The notes: generated by a model not told the origin, from the sequence alone. A stretch of 64,000 nucleotides of DNA from an uncultured Ruminiclostridium sp. (GCA_934490165.1 CAKSTB010000010.1:1-64000), one strand, 5' to 3'; shown: positions 35,429 through 44,641, counted from the first letter of the stretch. Translations and numbers: made by a program.

Positions 35429-36151
35429 TTACAGTCCGCCGAATCTTCTGTTCCTTCTTGCGTACTCATTACAAGCCGCAATAAGATCCTTCTTTGAAAA
35501 ATCCGGCCACAGAACGTCCATAAACAGCAGTTCGGCATACGCTCCCTGCCATATAAGGAAGTTGGAGGTTCTCTGCTCTCCGCTCGGTCTTATGATAAGA
35601 TCGACAGGAGGAATGCCCTTTGTATAGAGATAATCGTCAAAGTCGTCCTCGGTAAAGTCGTCAAGGTCTACCCTTCCGTCCTTATAATCCCGTGCAAGAC
35701 GCTTTGCGGCAGTCAGTATCTCGTCCTTGCCGCCATAGTTCAGCGCGACAAGCACATACAGGCCGTCGTTATTCTTTGATATTTCTTCGATTTCAACAAG
35801 CCGCGCCTGTATATCTTCGGCAAAAGCCGACTTGTCGCCGAGGAAGATTATCCTTGTGTTCTTCTGTGCCATACTGCGTATATCGTCAAGATATTTTACA
35901 AGCAGTTTCATTATGGCGTCCACTTCATCTTTCGGGCGTTTCCAGTTTTCGGTTGAAAACGCATAGAAAGTGCAGTATTTTATTCCGAGCTCGCGGCAAT
36001 CCTCAACAGTGCGCCTGAACACCTTTGCGCCCTGCGAGTGACCCGCCTTTCTCGGAAGTCCTCTTTTTTTAGCCCACCTGCCGTTTCCGTCCATGATAAA
36101 TCCGACATGGAGCGGAACGAACGGTAATGCTTCATTCTTTATATCAGCCAA
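35429..36151 (-). CDS. uppS: Isoprenyl transferase (undecaprenyl diphosphate synthase)
   Basis: UppS makes the C55 lipid carrier for cell-wall precursors. The 240-residue protein has HVGFIMDGNGRWAKKRGLPR with the catalytic Asp21, and the C-terminal DLIIRPSGEQRTSNFLIWQ. The start is a TTG at 36151, 15 bp after frr; no good ribosome site or alternative ATG is seen before the catalytic motif, so coupling to frr is likely. Confidence 0.95.
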   Translation of the reverse strand: MADIKNEALPFVPLHVGFIMDGNGRWAKKRGLPRKAGHSQGAKVFRRTVEDCRELGIKYCTFYAFSTENWKRPKDEVDAIMKLLVKYLDDIRSMAQKNTRIIFLGDKSAFAEDIQARLVEIEEISKNNDGLYVLVALNYGGKDEILTAAKRLARDYKDGRVDLDDFTEDDFDDYLYTKGIPPVDLIIRPSGEQRTSNFLIWQGAYAELLFMDVLWPDFSKKDLIAACNEYARRNRRFGGL

Positions 36152-36166
36152 TTCAATTACCGATAA

Positions 36167-36721
36167 TTAAACTGTCATGATCTCTTTTTCTTTTGCACTG
36201 CTTGCGGCGTCCATTTCGTCACAGTACTTGTCTGTGAGCTTCTGAACTTCCTTTTCGCAGTTCTTGAGATCATCCTCTGTTATTTCGCTGTTCTTCTTCA
36301 TAGCCTTGAACTTTTCCATAGCGTCACGGCGAACATTGCGGACTGCTACCTTACCCTCTTCGGCGATCTTCTTTACCTGCTTGCTGAGCTCTTTTCTTCT
36401 TTCCTCGGTAAGCTGGGGGAATGTGATACGGATAGCCTTGCCGTCATTTGTGGGAGTAATTCCGATATCGCTTGCAAGGATAGCCTTTTCGATAGACTTC
36501 AGTGTTGAAGCGTCCCAGGGTGTTATAACGAGCACTCTTGCTTCTGAAACGGCTACAGCCGCCATAGCGTTTATCTGTGTGGGAGCACCGTAATAGTCAA
36601 CGGTAACTTTGTCTAAAACCGCAGGATTTGCTCTGCCTGCGCGGATCGAAGCGTACTCGGTTTCAACAGAAGCCACGCACTTGCCCATTTTGTCCTTAGC
36701 GGTATTGATTACGTCTTTCAT
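36167..36721 (-). CDS. frr: Ribosome recycling factor
   Basis: Frr splits post-termination ribosomes with EF-G. The 184-residue protein has the standard long helices (IRAGRANPAVLDKVTVDYYG) and the central PWDASTLKSIEKAILASDIGITP. GAAAGGAA precedes the ATG. It is in the classical pyrH-frr-uppS-cdsA-dxr order. Confidence 0.98.
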   Translation of the reverse strand: MKDVINTAKDKMGKCVASVETEYASIRAGRANPAVLDKVTVDYYGAPTQINAMAAVAVSEARVLVITPWDASTLKSIEKAILASDIGITPTNDGKAIRITFPQLTEERRKELSKQVKKIAEEGKVAVRNVRRDAMEKFKAMKKNSEITEDDLKNCEKEVQKLTDKYCDEMDAASSAKEKEIMTV

Positions 36722-36760
36722 GGTAAATTTCCTTTCGGGTATATATTATCGTTTTATTAT

Positions 36761-37480
36761 TTACTTATCGCTTACCACAGTACCTATCTTCTCGCCCATT
36801 ACAGCATCAAAGATATTATCAGGTCTGCTGAGATCGAATACAAGGATAGGTGTCTTATTCTCACGGCACATAGCGGCAGCTGCACTGTCCATGACTTTAA
36901 GGCTCTGGACAAGTATCTGCTGGTGTGTGAGCGAATCGTACTTCACTGCATCGTCATACTTATGAGGATCCTTATCGTAGATACCGTCAACCATAGTTGC
37001 CTTGAGAAGTATATCGGCATTTATCTCAGCCGCTCTCAGCGCTGCTGCACTGTCGGTCGAGAAGAACGGACTTCCCGTACCGCAACCGAATATTACTATT
37101 CTGCCCTTTTCAAAATGTCTTACTGCTTTCTGTCTGATATACGGCTCGGCAACCTGCTTCATATCAATAGCTGTCTGTACACGAACCTCGCAGCCCAGAC
37201 TCTCGAGCACGTCTGCTACGGCAAGTGCATTCATGGCAGTCGCAAGCATACCTATATGGTCAGCTCTTACTCTGTCCATGCTCTCGCTTGAACGTCCTCT
37301 CCAGTAGTTGCCGCCTCCGACAACTATACCTATCTCTGTACCTACATCATAGCACTTTTTTATGCTCTTGCATATCTCGGTAACAGTGGGCATATCAAGT
37401 CCCATCTTCTTGTCACCTGCAAGTGCTTCACCGCTGAGCTTTAAAAGTATTCTTCTGTACTTTGGCTGATTTTCGGACAT
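36761..37480 (-). CDS. pyrH: UMP kinase
   Basis: PyrH phosphorylates UMP to UDP. The 239-residue amino-acid-kinase-fold protein has RRILLKLSGEALAG, GIVVGGGNYWRGR, HIGMLATAMNALAV and GTGSPFFSTDSAAALRAAEI. GAAAGGA lies upstream. rpsB and tsf, often just upstream in other Firmicutes, are absent; hom is there instead. Confidence 0.98.
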   Translation of the reverse strand: MSENQPKYRRILLKLSGEALAGDKKMGLDMPTVTEICKSIKKCYDVGTEIGIVVGGGNYWRGRSSESMDRVRADHIGMLATAMNALAVADVLESLGCEVRVQTAIDMKQVAEPYIRQKAVRHFEKGRIVIFGCGTGSPFFSTDSAAALRAAEINADILLKATMVDGIYDKDPHKYDDAVKYDSLTHQQILVQSLKVMDSAAAAMCRENKTPILVFDLSRPDNIFDAVMGEKIGTVVSDK

Positions 37481-37515
37481 ATTGTTTTTCCTTTCAAAGA
37501 CAAATATTTATCAAA

Positions 37516-38739
37516 TCAATAATCAAGTACTCTTATACGACCGAGTACCTTATCGCCGAGCTTTGCTATAGCTTCATTGCAATCCTTTTCGCTGATCGCG
37601 GGAGTGATAAACGCAAGCTCGCCTACAGGAGCGTCTTTTCTTGTAAGATAAGTCACCTTACCGAACATAGCTTCTGCCTCGTCCTTTGAAACACCGTTTA
37701 CACGGATATAGTTTTCGAGAACGATCTTGTCTGTATCTTCAATGAAGTCCTGATCGCTGTCTTCCCAGTAAAGCGATTTACTTGAAGAGTTCATCTTTAC
37801 GGCGATAACTACATCGGCTACGACCGCACTTGCTGTCGGAAGCTTACCTGCGCCCTTACCATAGAATACAACATCGCCTGTCGAGTCGCCTCTTACAAGG
37901 ATCGCGTTGAACACATCGTTAACGCCTGCGAGCTGGCTGTCCGCATGGATAAACGCGGGGCATACCATAACTGCGATCTTGCCGTCTTCCTGTCTTGATG
38001 CCCATCCTATAAGCTTTATCGAGCCGCCGAAGTTCTCACAATATGCAACGTCCTCGGGAGTGATCTTTGTGATACCTTCTGTGTGGATATTATCGGGATA
38101 AACGTGCTTTCCGAATGAGAGAGATGCAAGTATGCATATCTTTCTGCAAGCGTCTATACCGTCAACATCGGCAGAAGGGTTACGCTCGGCATAGCCCAGA
38201 TCCTGCGCTGTCTTAAGTGCAACATCAAACGCCATATTGTCGCGTATCATCTTTGTAAGGATAAAGTTTGTAGTACCGTTCAGGATACCTGCTATTTCAT
38301 CTATACGGTTAGCCGAAAGGCACTGGTGGAGCGGTCGTATGATCGGGATACCGCCGCCTACGCTTGCCTCAAAGAAGAAGTTTACACCCTTCTCATGCGC
38401 TATCTTTAAAAGCTCTGCGCCTTTCTTTGCAACAAGCTCCTTGTTTGATGTAACAACGCTCTTGCCTGCAAGCAGTGAAGACTTTACAAAGTCATATGAG
38501 GGCTTGATTCCGCCGATAACCTCGACTACTACCGAAATTTCGGGATCGTTCAGAATTATGTTGAAATCCTTTATAAACTTGTCTTTATACGGGCTGTCCG
38601 GGAAATCACGCAGATCAAGTATATACTTTATCTCTATTTCCTGACCGGCTTTCTTTAAAAGACCGGCCTTATTCTTCTCAATTACTTCTACCGTGCCTGA
38701 ACCAACGACACCGTAGCCGAGAACCGCTATTTTTGCCAT
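37516..38739 (-). CDS. hom: Homoserine dehydrogenase
   Basis: Hom reduces aspartate semialdehyde to homoserine for threonine and methionine synthesis. The 407-residue protein has the NAD(P) motif AVLGYGVVGSGTVEVI, the catalytic-domain GILNGTTNFILTKM and AQDLGYAERNPSADVDGIDACRK, and a C-terminal ACT-like domain (about 325-407) that would give threonine feedback. GGAGG precedes the ATG and it has its own promoter. Confidence 0.97.
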   Translation of the reverse strand: MAKIAVLGYGVVGSGTVEVIEKNKAGLLKKAGQEIEIKYILDLRDFPDSPYKDKFIKDFNIILNDPEISVVVEVIGGIKPSYDFVKSSLLAGKSVVTSNKELVAKKGAELLKIAHEKGVNFFFEASVGGGIPIIRPLHQCLSANRIDEIAGILNGTTNFILTKMIRDNMAFDVALKTAQDLGYAERNPSADVDGIDACRKICILASLSFGKHVYPDNIHTEGITKITPEDVAYCENFGGSIKLIGWASRQEDGKIAVMVCPAFIHADSQLAGVNDVFNAILVRGDSTGDVVFYGKGAGKLPTASAVVADVVIAVKMNSSSKSLYWEDSDQDFIEDTDKIVLENYIRVNGVSKDEAEAMFGKVTYLTRKDAPVGELAFITPAISEKDCNEAIAKLGDKVLGRIRVLDY

Positions 38740-38784
38740 TGAAAACTATCCTCCGTTTTCTTTTGTTCGATTTATACGTTTTTA

Positions 38785-38813
38785 AGTATATCATGATTTC
38801 ATGCGGCTGTCAA
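38785..38813 (-). promoter_or_regulatory. Promoter of hom (and possibly the downstream run)
   Basis: On the minus strand TTGACA (38808-38813), 17 bp, TATACT (38785-38790), about 45 bp upstream of hom. Confidence 0.75.
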
Positions 38814-38966
38814 GGTAAAATGACTTCAACTCTTCATTTAACAAGCAAAAAAGATATCCCGGTGTTTTTATCCCGGATACGGCTTATATACGATATGTCG
38901 CTGCATTACGCCGCTTGTTATATATAACGTTTACAATGTTAAAAAAGATCTTCTTCGACATAACAG
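38814..38966. other. Divergent intergenic region, no gene seen
   Basis: This is the middle of the 323-bp gap between hom and the plus-strand surface genes. Apart from the two divergent promoters at its edges it shows only a short direct repeat of ATCCCGG (near 38855 and 38869) and no coding or RNA feature that I can support. Confidence 0.5.
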
Positions 38967-38995
38967 TTGACTATTGCGGCTCGCCTTGATATAAT
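38967..38995 (+). promoter_or_regulatory. Promoter of the surface-protein genes
   Basis: TTGACT (38967-38972), 17 bp, TATAAT (38990-38995), about 65 bp upstream of the TTG start at 39063. Confidence 0.75.
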
Positions 38996-39062
38996 AGTAT
39001 ACAGACATTACAAATTCAAATAAAGAAAATGTATTTTTAACAGAAAAAGGAGAAAAAATATT

Positions 39063-39536
39063 TTGAGTAAATCCACTGATACACTTATCGGCGTAGGCGG
39101 AGTGGTTTTATTGGTATTCGCAGTCGTTGCCTCGTTGACACACAGCTACTCTTCATACTCCGATAACAACAGCAGCAATTCAAGCAATGTTTCTGTTCCG
39201 GCTGTTTCCACACCGATTACTTCAACCCCAAAGCCTGAAACAACACCGACAACCACAAAAGCACAGACTACGGCTTCGACTACCACCAAAGCCCCCGAAA
39301 CCACTCCGGCTACCACGCCCGAGTCTCTTGAATGGGCCGAAAATGCCATAACCGGCACAATGTATGTAAATCAGAGCTGCTACAGCAGAACAAGGGCGAT
39401 AATGGGCTCGGAAACCGTAAGATCTTATTCGTATGGCGAAGCTGTGCAAGTTATTGCGATAACCGACACCGGTTATTACAAGCTTGATAACGGCGAATAT
39501 ATCCACGGAGATTATCTGAGCTCAACAGAACTGTGA
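39063..39536 (+). CDS. Membrane-anchored SH3-like domain protein
   Basis: The 157-residue product has an N-terminal membrane helix (about residues 8-28), a Ser/Thr/Pro-rich extracellular linker (about 30-88) and a C-terminal bacterial SH3-like domain (about 93-157; GTMYVNQSCYSRTRAIMG ... YKLDNGEYIHGDYLS), a fold that often binds cell wall. The start is a TTG; AAGGAG lies about 11 nt upstream. It leads a run of plus-strand surface genes. Confidence 0.65.
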   Translation: MSKSTDTLIGVGGVVLLVFAVVASLTHSYSSYSDNNSSNSSNVSVPAVSTPITSTPKPETTPTTTKAQTTASTTTKAPETTPATTPESLEWAENAITGTMYVNQSCYSRTRAIMGSETVRSYSYGEAVQVIAITDTGYYKLDNGEYIHGDYLSSTEL

Positions 39537-39623
39537 TAAACTACGTTTGCAAACCGGAAATCTTGTATTTTTATAAAAAAATCAGTTTTACAGCTTTTCC
39601 GCTAAAATCCGTAAGGAGCAAAA

Positions 39624-40973
39624 TTGAATTCGATTCTAAAAAGAAAAACGCTTGCCGTATTTCTTGTTTTTATAACACTGCTTACTTTTTTTCTTCCATG
39701 TTATGCCGAAAGCAGCGACAACTCTTCCGCAGACACGAAAAAAAAGCCTGAAAAGTGCTATGAGCTTGTCACAGGCGAAAATGAAGAATACTACAGCAAG
39801 ATCACAATAAACAGCCGTTCGGTACTGATAGACGGCTGTTATAAAAACGACCCGGTGACGAATATCACCTTTCAGAACTGCGGCACTGTTTCCTCTACCC
39901 TTAAAGTAAATGGCGACGGAACTTTCTCCTCGGTTCTGAATCCCTCAGAGCCTGCCGGAAGCTCCGACCGTATAGTAATCACCTTGAAGTCAGGTGCAAG
40001 ACTGAGCTATCTCATAATGTATGATGATAACTGGTATTTTCCCGATAACAGACTGAGCGAACAAAATCTTTCGGTAATCGAAAGAGCAGTTCCGACCTCC
40101 GCAAAATCATGGGCAGGCTATGTTACCGATGAACTGACGGAAGAAAGCGTAAAGCAGACGCTTGATGAGGTCGCATATCTGGCAAATTACATTGCAGGCG
40201 ACATAAAGGACGAGTATAAAAAGCTGGAGGCTATATCAAAGTGGGTATCCGACAATATCTACTATGACCGCGACGCGCGCGAAAGCTCGGTAACGCAATC
40301 CGAGATCTGTATAAAAAACGTTCTTAAAGAACGTAAAACCGTCTGTGTCGGCTATTCAGCGCTTTTCAGTGCGCTGTGTGAGGCGCAGGGGATTTATGTT
40401 GTAAACGTTAAGGGGACAGTCACATCAGACACTGTTAAATATGACGATCTCGCTGACGGTCCTGTCAATCACGAGTGGTGCGCCGCAAAAATAGACGACA
40501 GATGGGTATGGGTAGACTGCGTATGGGACAGCAACCTGAAATTCGAAAACAACGAGTTTAAATCCATCGGTGCAAATACGCAGATGTATTTCGATATTTC
40601 ACCGCTCGCGCTTTCGTTTGACCACTGTGCTTACCTTGCAGAAAAACGTTATTACTTCCGTGCAGACGAGTATTTCAGACAGTCGGAAGCAACCGTTCAA
40701 AGCACAGCCGAAACCACACCGTCAACTACAGACGTCCCCGCAAGCAGTACGGCATCCTCAACCGCTGTACAATCGACCGCTTCACCGGACACAAGCAAGC
40801 CGCAGACCTACACTGCCCCGGCGGACTACACCCCTGTAACAAGCGATATTCAGGCGCAGGAAGAGTCTACAGGCAACAACCTTATCTGGATAGCAGTGCT
40901 TTCTGTTGCGGTAGCTGTTGGTCTTGCAATAGACATTATCAATATCAAATGGATAAGAAAAAATAAAAAATAA
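39624..40973 (+). CDS. Secreted transglutaminase-like protein with C-terminal membrane anchor
   Basis: A 449-residue surface protein. An N-terminal signal peptide (to about residue 29, FFLPCYAES) is followed by a beta-rich region and a transglutaminase-like (papain-fold) domain about 195-320 with the Cys-His-Asp triad in KTVCVGYSALFSALC, NHEWCAAKI and WVDCVWDSN. A Ser/Thr-rich linker (about 350-405) and a C-terminal helix with a basic tail anchor it. Such domains act as proteases or crosslinkers; the substrate is unknown. The start is a TTG with AAGGAG 5 nt upstream. Confidence 0.8.
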   Translation: MNSILKRKTLAVFLVFITLLTFFLPCYAESSDNSSADTKKKPEKCYELVTGENEEYYSKITINSRSVLIDGCYKNDPVTNITFQNCGTVSSTLKVNGDGTFSSVLNPSEPAGSSDRIVITLKSGARLSYLIMYDDNWYFPDNRLSEQNLSVIERAVPTSAKSWAGYVTDELTEESVKQTLDEVAYLANYIAGDIKDEYKKLEAISKWVSDNIYYDRDARESSVTQSEICIKNVLKERKTVCVGYSALFSALCEAQGIYVVNVKGTVTSDTVKYDDLADGPVNHEWCAAKIDDRWVWVDCVWDSNLKFENNEFKSIGANTQMYFDISPLALSFDHCAYLAEKRYYFRADEYFRQSEATVQSTAETTPSTTDVPASSTASSTAVQSTASPDTSKPQTYTAPADYTPVTSDIQAQEESTGNNLIWIAVLSVAVAVGLAIDIINIKWIRKNKK

Positions 40974-40992
40974 CCCGGAAAGGAAATTCGCC

Positions 40993-41913
40993 ATGAAAGT
41001 TAAGCTCATCGCCGCGGCTCTTATTGCCGCACTCTGCCTTACAGGCTGTTCCTCGGCGGCGACATCATCACAGTCCTCTGCCGAAAGCTCGACTTCGACA
41101 ACTGCAAGCACCGACAGCACCTCCTCCGAGCCCGAAAGTAGCTCGTCAGATGAAACCACAGCTCCTGAGAACACAGGAACGTCTGTGCCCGAAACCTCAG
41201 CTGAAACGACCGCTCAGACAGACGAAACTGTCTCCTCCGCACCCGAGGGCGGAGATACGGTAAAGCGTATCGATTATGAGCTTGACCCGTCAAAGCCGAC
41301 AATAGCGATAACATTTGATGACGGTCCGAATGCCACCACAACTATGGAAATACTTGACGTACTTGAAAAATATCAGGTAAGAGCATCATTCTTCCTTATC
41401 GGAACGAATATAAACGATGAATCGGCCAAATCGGTAAAGCGCGCTTATGATCTCGGTTGCGACATCGAAAACCATTCAAAGACACACAGCTACATGGATA
41501 AGATGACCGCTGATGAGATAAAGGACGAGATCGCATATGTAAACGACAAGGTAAGAGAGATCACAGGTACAACCCCAAAGTTCTTCCGCCCACCGTACAT
41601 AGCTGTAAACAATACAATGTATGACAACATTGATATGACTTTTATCAGCGGATACGGTTGCAACGACTGGGAGGACAGAGTGACAGCGGAGTACAGAGCT
41701 AAGTATCTTGAGAAAAAAGCCGCAGACGGCGTGATCTTCCTGCTCCACGATGCCGAGGGCAATTCAAAGACTGTCGAAGCACTTGACAAGGCGATCCCGA
41801 TACTTCTTGAAAAAGGCTTCCAGTTTGCAACTATAAGTGAGCTGTTTGAGCTCAAGGGCGTAGAGATCAGCGGAACGGACACCAATATTTACTCCGAGCT
41901 TAACGCAGAGTAA
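40993..41913 (+). CDS. Polysaccharide deacetylase lipoprotein
   Basis: A surface NodB-type deacetylase (carbohydrate esterase 4), probably acting on peptidoglycan or another N-acetylated or O-acetylated glycan. The lipobox LCLTGC gives lipid-Cys19, followed by a long Ser/Thr/Glu linker to about residue 90. The catalytic domain shows motif 1 TFDDGP, motif 2 with the metal histidines in NHSKTHSYM, motif 3 FFRPPY and the late FLLHDAEGNS. AAAGGAAA precedes the ATG, 20 bp after the transglutaminase-like gene; the two are likely co-transcribed. Confidence 0.9.
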   Translation: MKVKLIAAALIAALCLTGCSSAATSSQSSAESSTSTTASTDSTSSEPESSSSDETTAPENTGTSVPETSAETTAQTDETVSSAPEGGDTVKRIDYELDPSKPTIAITFDDGPNATTTMEILDVLEKYQVRASFFLIGTNINDESAKSVKRAYDLGCDIENHSKTHSYMDKMTADEIKDEIAYVNDKVREITGTTPKFFRPPYIAVNNTMYDNIDMTFISGYGCNDWEDRVTAEYRAKYLEKKAADGVIFLLHDAEGNSKTVEALDKAIPILLEKGFQFATISELFELKGVEISGTDTNIYSELNAE

Positions 41914-41978
41914 GACATCGGTAAGGCTTTAGCCTTATTGACATACAGGAAAACATAATATGAAAGGAATTTAAACCA

Positions 41979-42452
41979 ATGGTAGTTATCGAAATGGAAA
42001 ACGGAAAAAAGATAAAGATAGAGCTTTATCCCGAGATCGCACCTATCACCTGCGCAAACTTTGAAAAGCTTGTAAAGGAAGGCTTTTATGACGGACTTAT
42101 CTTTCACCGCGTGATCAGCGGCTTTATGATTCAGGGCGGCGATCCCGAGGGCACAGGCATGGGCGGTGCTAAGGAAAACATCAAGGGTGAATTTGCTCAG
42201 AACGGCGTAAAGAACGACCTGAAACACACAAGAGGCGTTATCTCGATGGCACGTTCAATGATGCCCGACAGCGCAAGCTCACAGTTCTTCATTATGCACA
42301 AGGATGCTCCTCATCTGGACGGCGGTTATGCCGCTTTCGGCAAGGTAGTTGACGGTATGGACGCAGTTGACGAAATCGCCGAAACCGAGGTTGACTGGAA
42401 CGACAAGCCCACAACTCCTCAGGTTATGAAGAGAGTTTATATTGAAGACTAA
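41979..42452 (+). CDS. ppiB: Cyclophilin-type peptidyl-prolyl cis-trans isomerase
   Basis: A 157-residue cytoplasmic cyclophilin (no signal peptide). The active-site strand FHRVISGFMIQGGDPEGTG and SASSQFFIMHKDAPHLDGGYAAFGKV are intact. GAAAGGAA precedes the ATG. It is ended by the hairpin at 42484-42510. Confidence 0.95.
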   Translation: MVVIEMENGKKIKIELYPEIAPITCANFEKLVKEGFYDGLIFHRVISGFMIQGGDPEGTGMGGAKENIKGEFAQNGVKNDLKHTRGVISMARSMMPDSASSQFFIMHKDAPHLDGGYAAFGKVVDGMDAVDEIAETEVDWNDKPTTPQVMKRVYIED

Positions 42453-42483
42453 ACAGCATTTAAACCACACAAGGTTTACAAAG

Positions 42484-42510
42484 CAGGCTTCTGTATTACG
42501 CAGAGGCCTG
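42484..42510 (+). terminator. Terminator of ppiB
   Basis: Arms CAGGCTTCTG and GCAGAGGCCTG pair with one mismatch; TATTTATAT follows. Confidence 0.6.
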
Positions 42511-42544
42511 TATTTATATCCGCAAATTTTTTTCTTAAAAAGCG

Positions 42545-42571
42545 TGACCCTTTTACATAGATTCTGTCTTT
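42545..42571 (+). promoter_or_regulatory. Candidate ECF-type promoter, possibly autoregulated
   Basis: TGACCC (42545-42550), 15 bp, then GTCTTT (42566-42571), about 36 bp before the sigma gene. TGAMCC/GTC-type boxes are typical of ECF promoters; self-recognition is inferred from position only. Confidence 0.4.
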
Positions 42572-42606
42572 ATAGGTGAACAGGCTGTATAAAAAAATAA
42601 AAGGGA

Positions 42607-43176
42607 GTGAGAAATACGGAAGACAGCAGGATTTTAGAATTATTCTTTGCAAGAGATGAAAAAGCAATATCCGAAACCCACGGCAAATACGGCAGATACT
42701 GTTACTCTATCGCCTACAACATACTTGCCGTGAACGAGGACTGCGAGGAGTGCGTAAACGATACGCTGATGAAAGCGTGGAATGCCATTCCGCCGCAGAA
42801 GCCGAAAAAGCTGTCGGCATTTCTCGGCAGGATAACTCGCAACCTTTCGCTGAACAGATTCTTTGAGAAAACAGCAGATAAAAGAGGTTCGGGACAGACA
42901 GCCGCCGTTCTTGATGAGCTGGCTGAATGTGTATCGTCGGGTGTTACTACCGAGGACGTTTCGGACAACAACACATTAAGACGTGCACTCAACGTCTTTC
43001 TCTGCTCACTTGAACCCGAAAAGCGCATTATCTTTATGCAGAGATACTGGTATATGATGCCGGTAAAGGCGATAGCCGCCGAACATTCATCTACCGAAAG
43101 CCGCATAAAGATGATGCTTTTCAGAACCCGAAACGAGCTTAAGGAACATCTTATAAAGGAGGGTATAACGCTATGA
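42607..43176 (+). CDS. ECF-family RNA polymerase sigma factor
   Basis: About 189 residues with region 2 (FFARDEKAISETHGKYGRYCYSIAYNIL, NEDCEECVNDTLMKAWNAIPP) and region 4 (EKRIIFMQRYWYMMPVKAIAAEHSSTESRIKMMLFRTR). The start is doubtful: the GTG at 42607 overlaps its own purine-rich site, while GGGAG is 8 nt from an ACG at 42616 that would give a start ahead of EDSRILELFF, where related proteins normally begin. Its stop overlaps the next gene (ATGA), which is the likely anti-sigma partner. Confidence 0.85.
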   Translation: MRNTEDSRILELFFARDEKAISETHGKYGRYCYSIAYNILAVNEDCEECVNDTLMKAWNAIPPQKPKKLSAFLGRITRNLSLNRFFEKTADKRGSGQTAAVLDELAECVSSGVTTEDVSDNNTLRRALNVFLCSLEPEKRIIFMQRYWYMMPVKAIAAEHSSTESRIKMMLFRTRNELKEHLIKEGITL

Positions 43177-44561
43177 AAGAAAAACGCTTACTGAACGAAC
43201 TCGGCAACGTAAACGATGAATTTGTCGAACAGGCAAAGCCGAAAATAAAAAGATACAGAAAAAAGCTGTATGCTGTTATCGGCTCGGTGGCGGCCGCGGC
43301 TGCGGTATTTGTGACAATATTCGCTCTAGGCAATCACATTCCCGGCAATGATGCCATTCCGACCGGCTCATCAAACGCTGTAGAAGAAATATCTTCCAAC
43401 GAAATAGTCGAAACACCGCTTACATTTGAAGAAGTAAAAATGCCGCCGCTCAGCACTCATTCGGGCGGAGGCGGAGATGAACTCGGCAATTTTCACGGAA
43501 TTTCCGAAGCCAAATTTGGCTTGATACCGCTTGAATTAGATCGCCTGATAGAAGAAAGCTGTCCGGAAGGCACATTAGAGGATTATTATAAGTGGTCGGA
43601 AGAATACGAAAAACAGCATTATAATTTAGACAAAATACCACCTATAAACATTGAAGAAGTCCCATTTTTCCCTAACATAGTCAAAAAATATTCATTAGAC
43701 CATGATACAATAGTCGAAATGCTAAAAAAGCGTAATGACGTTTATAAACAACAGGCGGCAGACAACAATTTAGGCGATGAATACTCTGAGTACATTTACA
43801 CAGATGAAGAGATAGAAGCTATAGCCTCCGGCGATGTACAGAAATGCTATGATTTAGTCACATTCACGAAATCGATCCGTAAAGGTAATTTCATCTATAC
43901 CCCGGCATACATCTACACGGCGACTATGGAAGAAATTGAAGCCGCAGGTATTACTGCACAGGAGCTTGCCGACAGAGCATTTTATTTCACAACATTTTCG
44001 TTAAGCGGCGAACAGCTCACAGCTTTTCAGAACAAGCTTCTTACCTATATAGCCAAATCTGCACAGGATGGCAAATTCAGCGGTACTTATATAATTCCGT
44101 ATGAAGCCACTCTTTCCGTACCTGAGCGCATAGGAAACGCCGAATTTATAAAGGAAAATGTTACGGATATAAATGAAACCAACAACCCCAAACGCTCTGA
44201 GTCAGAAGCGTCACTTGCATTGATTTGTTACAGATCGGACAGTTCCGATGACGGTCTTGCATATGTCTTATCAAAACTGCCAAGTAATCCCTATGCAATA
44301 TTTGATCGCTGGAGAAAAGAAAACAATATCGGTGATGACGTAAAGCTAATAAAATGCAGTATCACCGACAACAGCAAGGAGGAGATTACCGAAAGCACAG
44401 CAGCTTACACTCCAGCAACCAAACGTATAGTTGAAATCACCGTTTCAAAGGATATCGAAAACTACTACGATAAATCAAAAACACTGCTTCTCCATACCCT
44501 TGAAGAAACTTTCAAAAGCAGTTTTAATTTCTGCGATGAATATCAACTTATAATCAAATAA
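43173..44561 (+). CDS. Membrane-anchored partner (probable anti-sigma factor) of the ECF sigma factor
   Basis: The 462-residue product starts with a short cytoplasmic segment (about 1-33, NELGNVNDEFVEQAKPKIKRYRKK), one membrane helix (about 34-52, YAVIGSVAAAAAVFVTIFAL) and a large extracellular domain without a family I can name, rich in acidic residues. The ATGA overlap with the sigma gene, AAAGGAGG upstream and this topology fit a transmembrane anti-sigma factor that would sense an extracellular signal. Confidence 0.65.
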   Translation: MKEKRLLNELGNVNDEFVEQAKPKIKRYRKKLYAVIGSVAAAAAVFVTIFALGNHIPGNDAIPTGSSNAVEEISSNEIVETPLTFEEVKMPPLSTHSGGGGDELGNFHGISEAKFGLIPLELDRLIEESCPEGTLEDYYKWSEEYEKQHYNLDKIPPINIEEVPFFPNIVKKYSLDHDTIVEMLKKRNDVYKQQAADNNLGDEYSEYIYTDEEIEAIASGDVQKCYDLVTFTKSIRKGNFIYTPAYIYTATMEEIEAAGITAQELADRAFYFTTFSLSGEQLTAFQNKLLTYIAKSAQDGKFSGTYIIPYEATLSVPERIGNAEFIKENVTDINETNNPKRSESEASLALICYRSDSSDDGLAYVLSKLPSNPYAIFDRWRKENNIGDDVKLIKCSITDNSKEEITESTAAYTPATKRIVEITVSKDIENYYDKSKTLLLHTLEETFKSSFNFCDEYQLIIK

Positions 44562-44570
44562 AAAGAAAGT

Positions 44571-44596
44571 GCCGTAAATCGCCACTGGTTTACGGC
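44571..44596 (+). terminator. Terminator of ECF unit
   Basis: Perfect 8-bp arms GCCGTAAA and TTTACGGC around a 10-nt loop, followed by GTTTCC, 10 bp after the stop. Confidence 0.6.
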
Positions 44597-44614
44597 GTTT
44601 CCATCTATACAAAC

Positions 44615-44641
44615 ACCGCCCCGTGAAAAACACAGGGCGGT
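44615..44641 (-). terminator. Terminator of apgM
   Basis: Arms ACCGCCC-GTG and CAC-GGGCGGT, broken by one unpaired base on each side, with loop AAAAA. It lies 24 bp after the apgM stop on the minus strand and is followed there by GTTTGT. Confidence 0.6.

Noticed and set aside
38740..39062. Riboswitch or threonine attenuator upstream of hom
   Set aside because: Only about 40 nt of leader follow the promoter; no conserved riboswitch pattern is seen.
41922..41938. Small hairpin TAAGGC/GCCTTA after the deacetylase gene
   Set aside because: Six base pairs with a 4-nt loop and no T-run; too weak to call a terminator.
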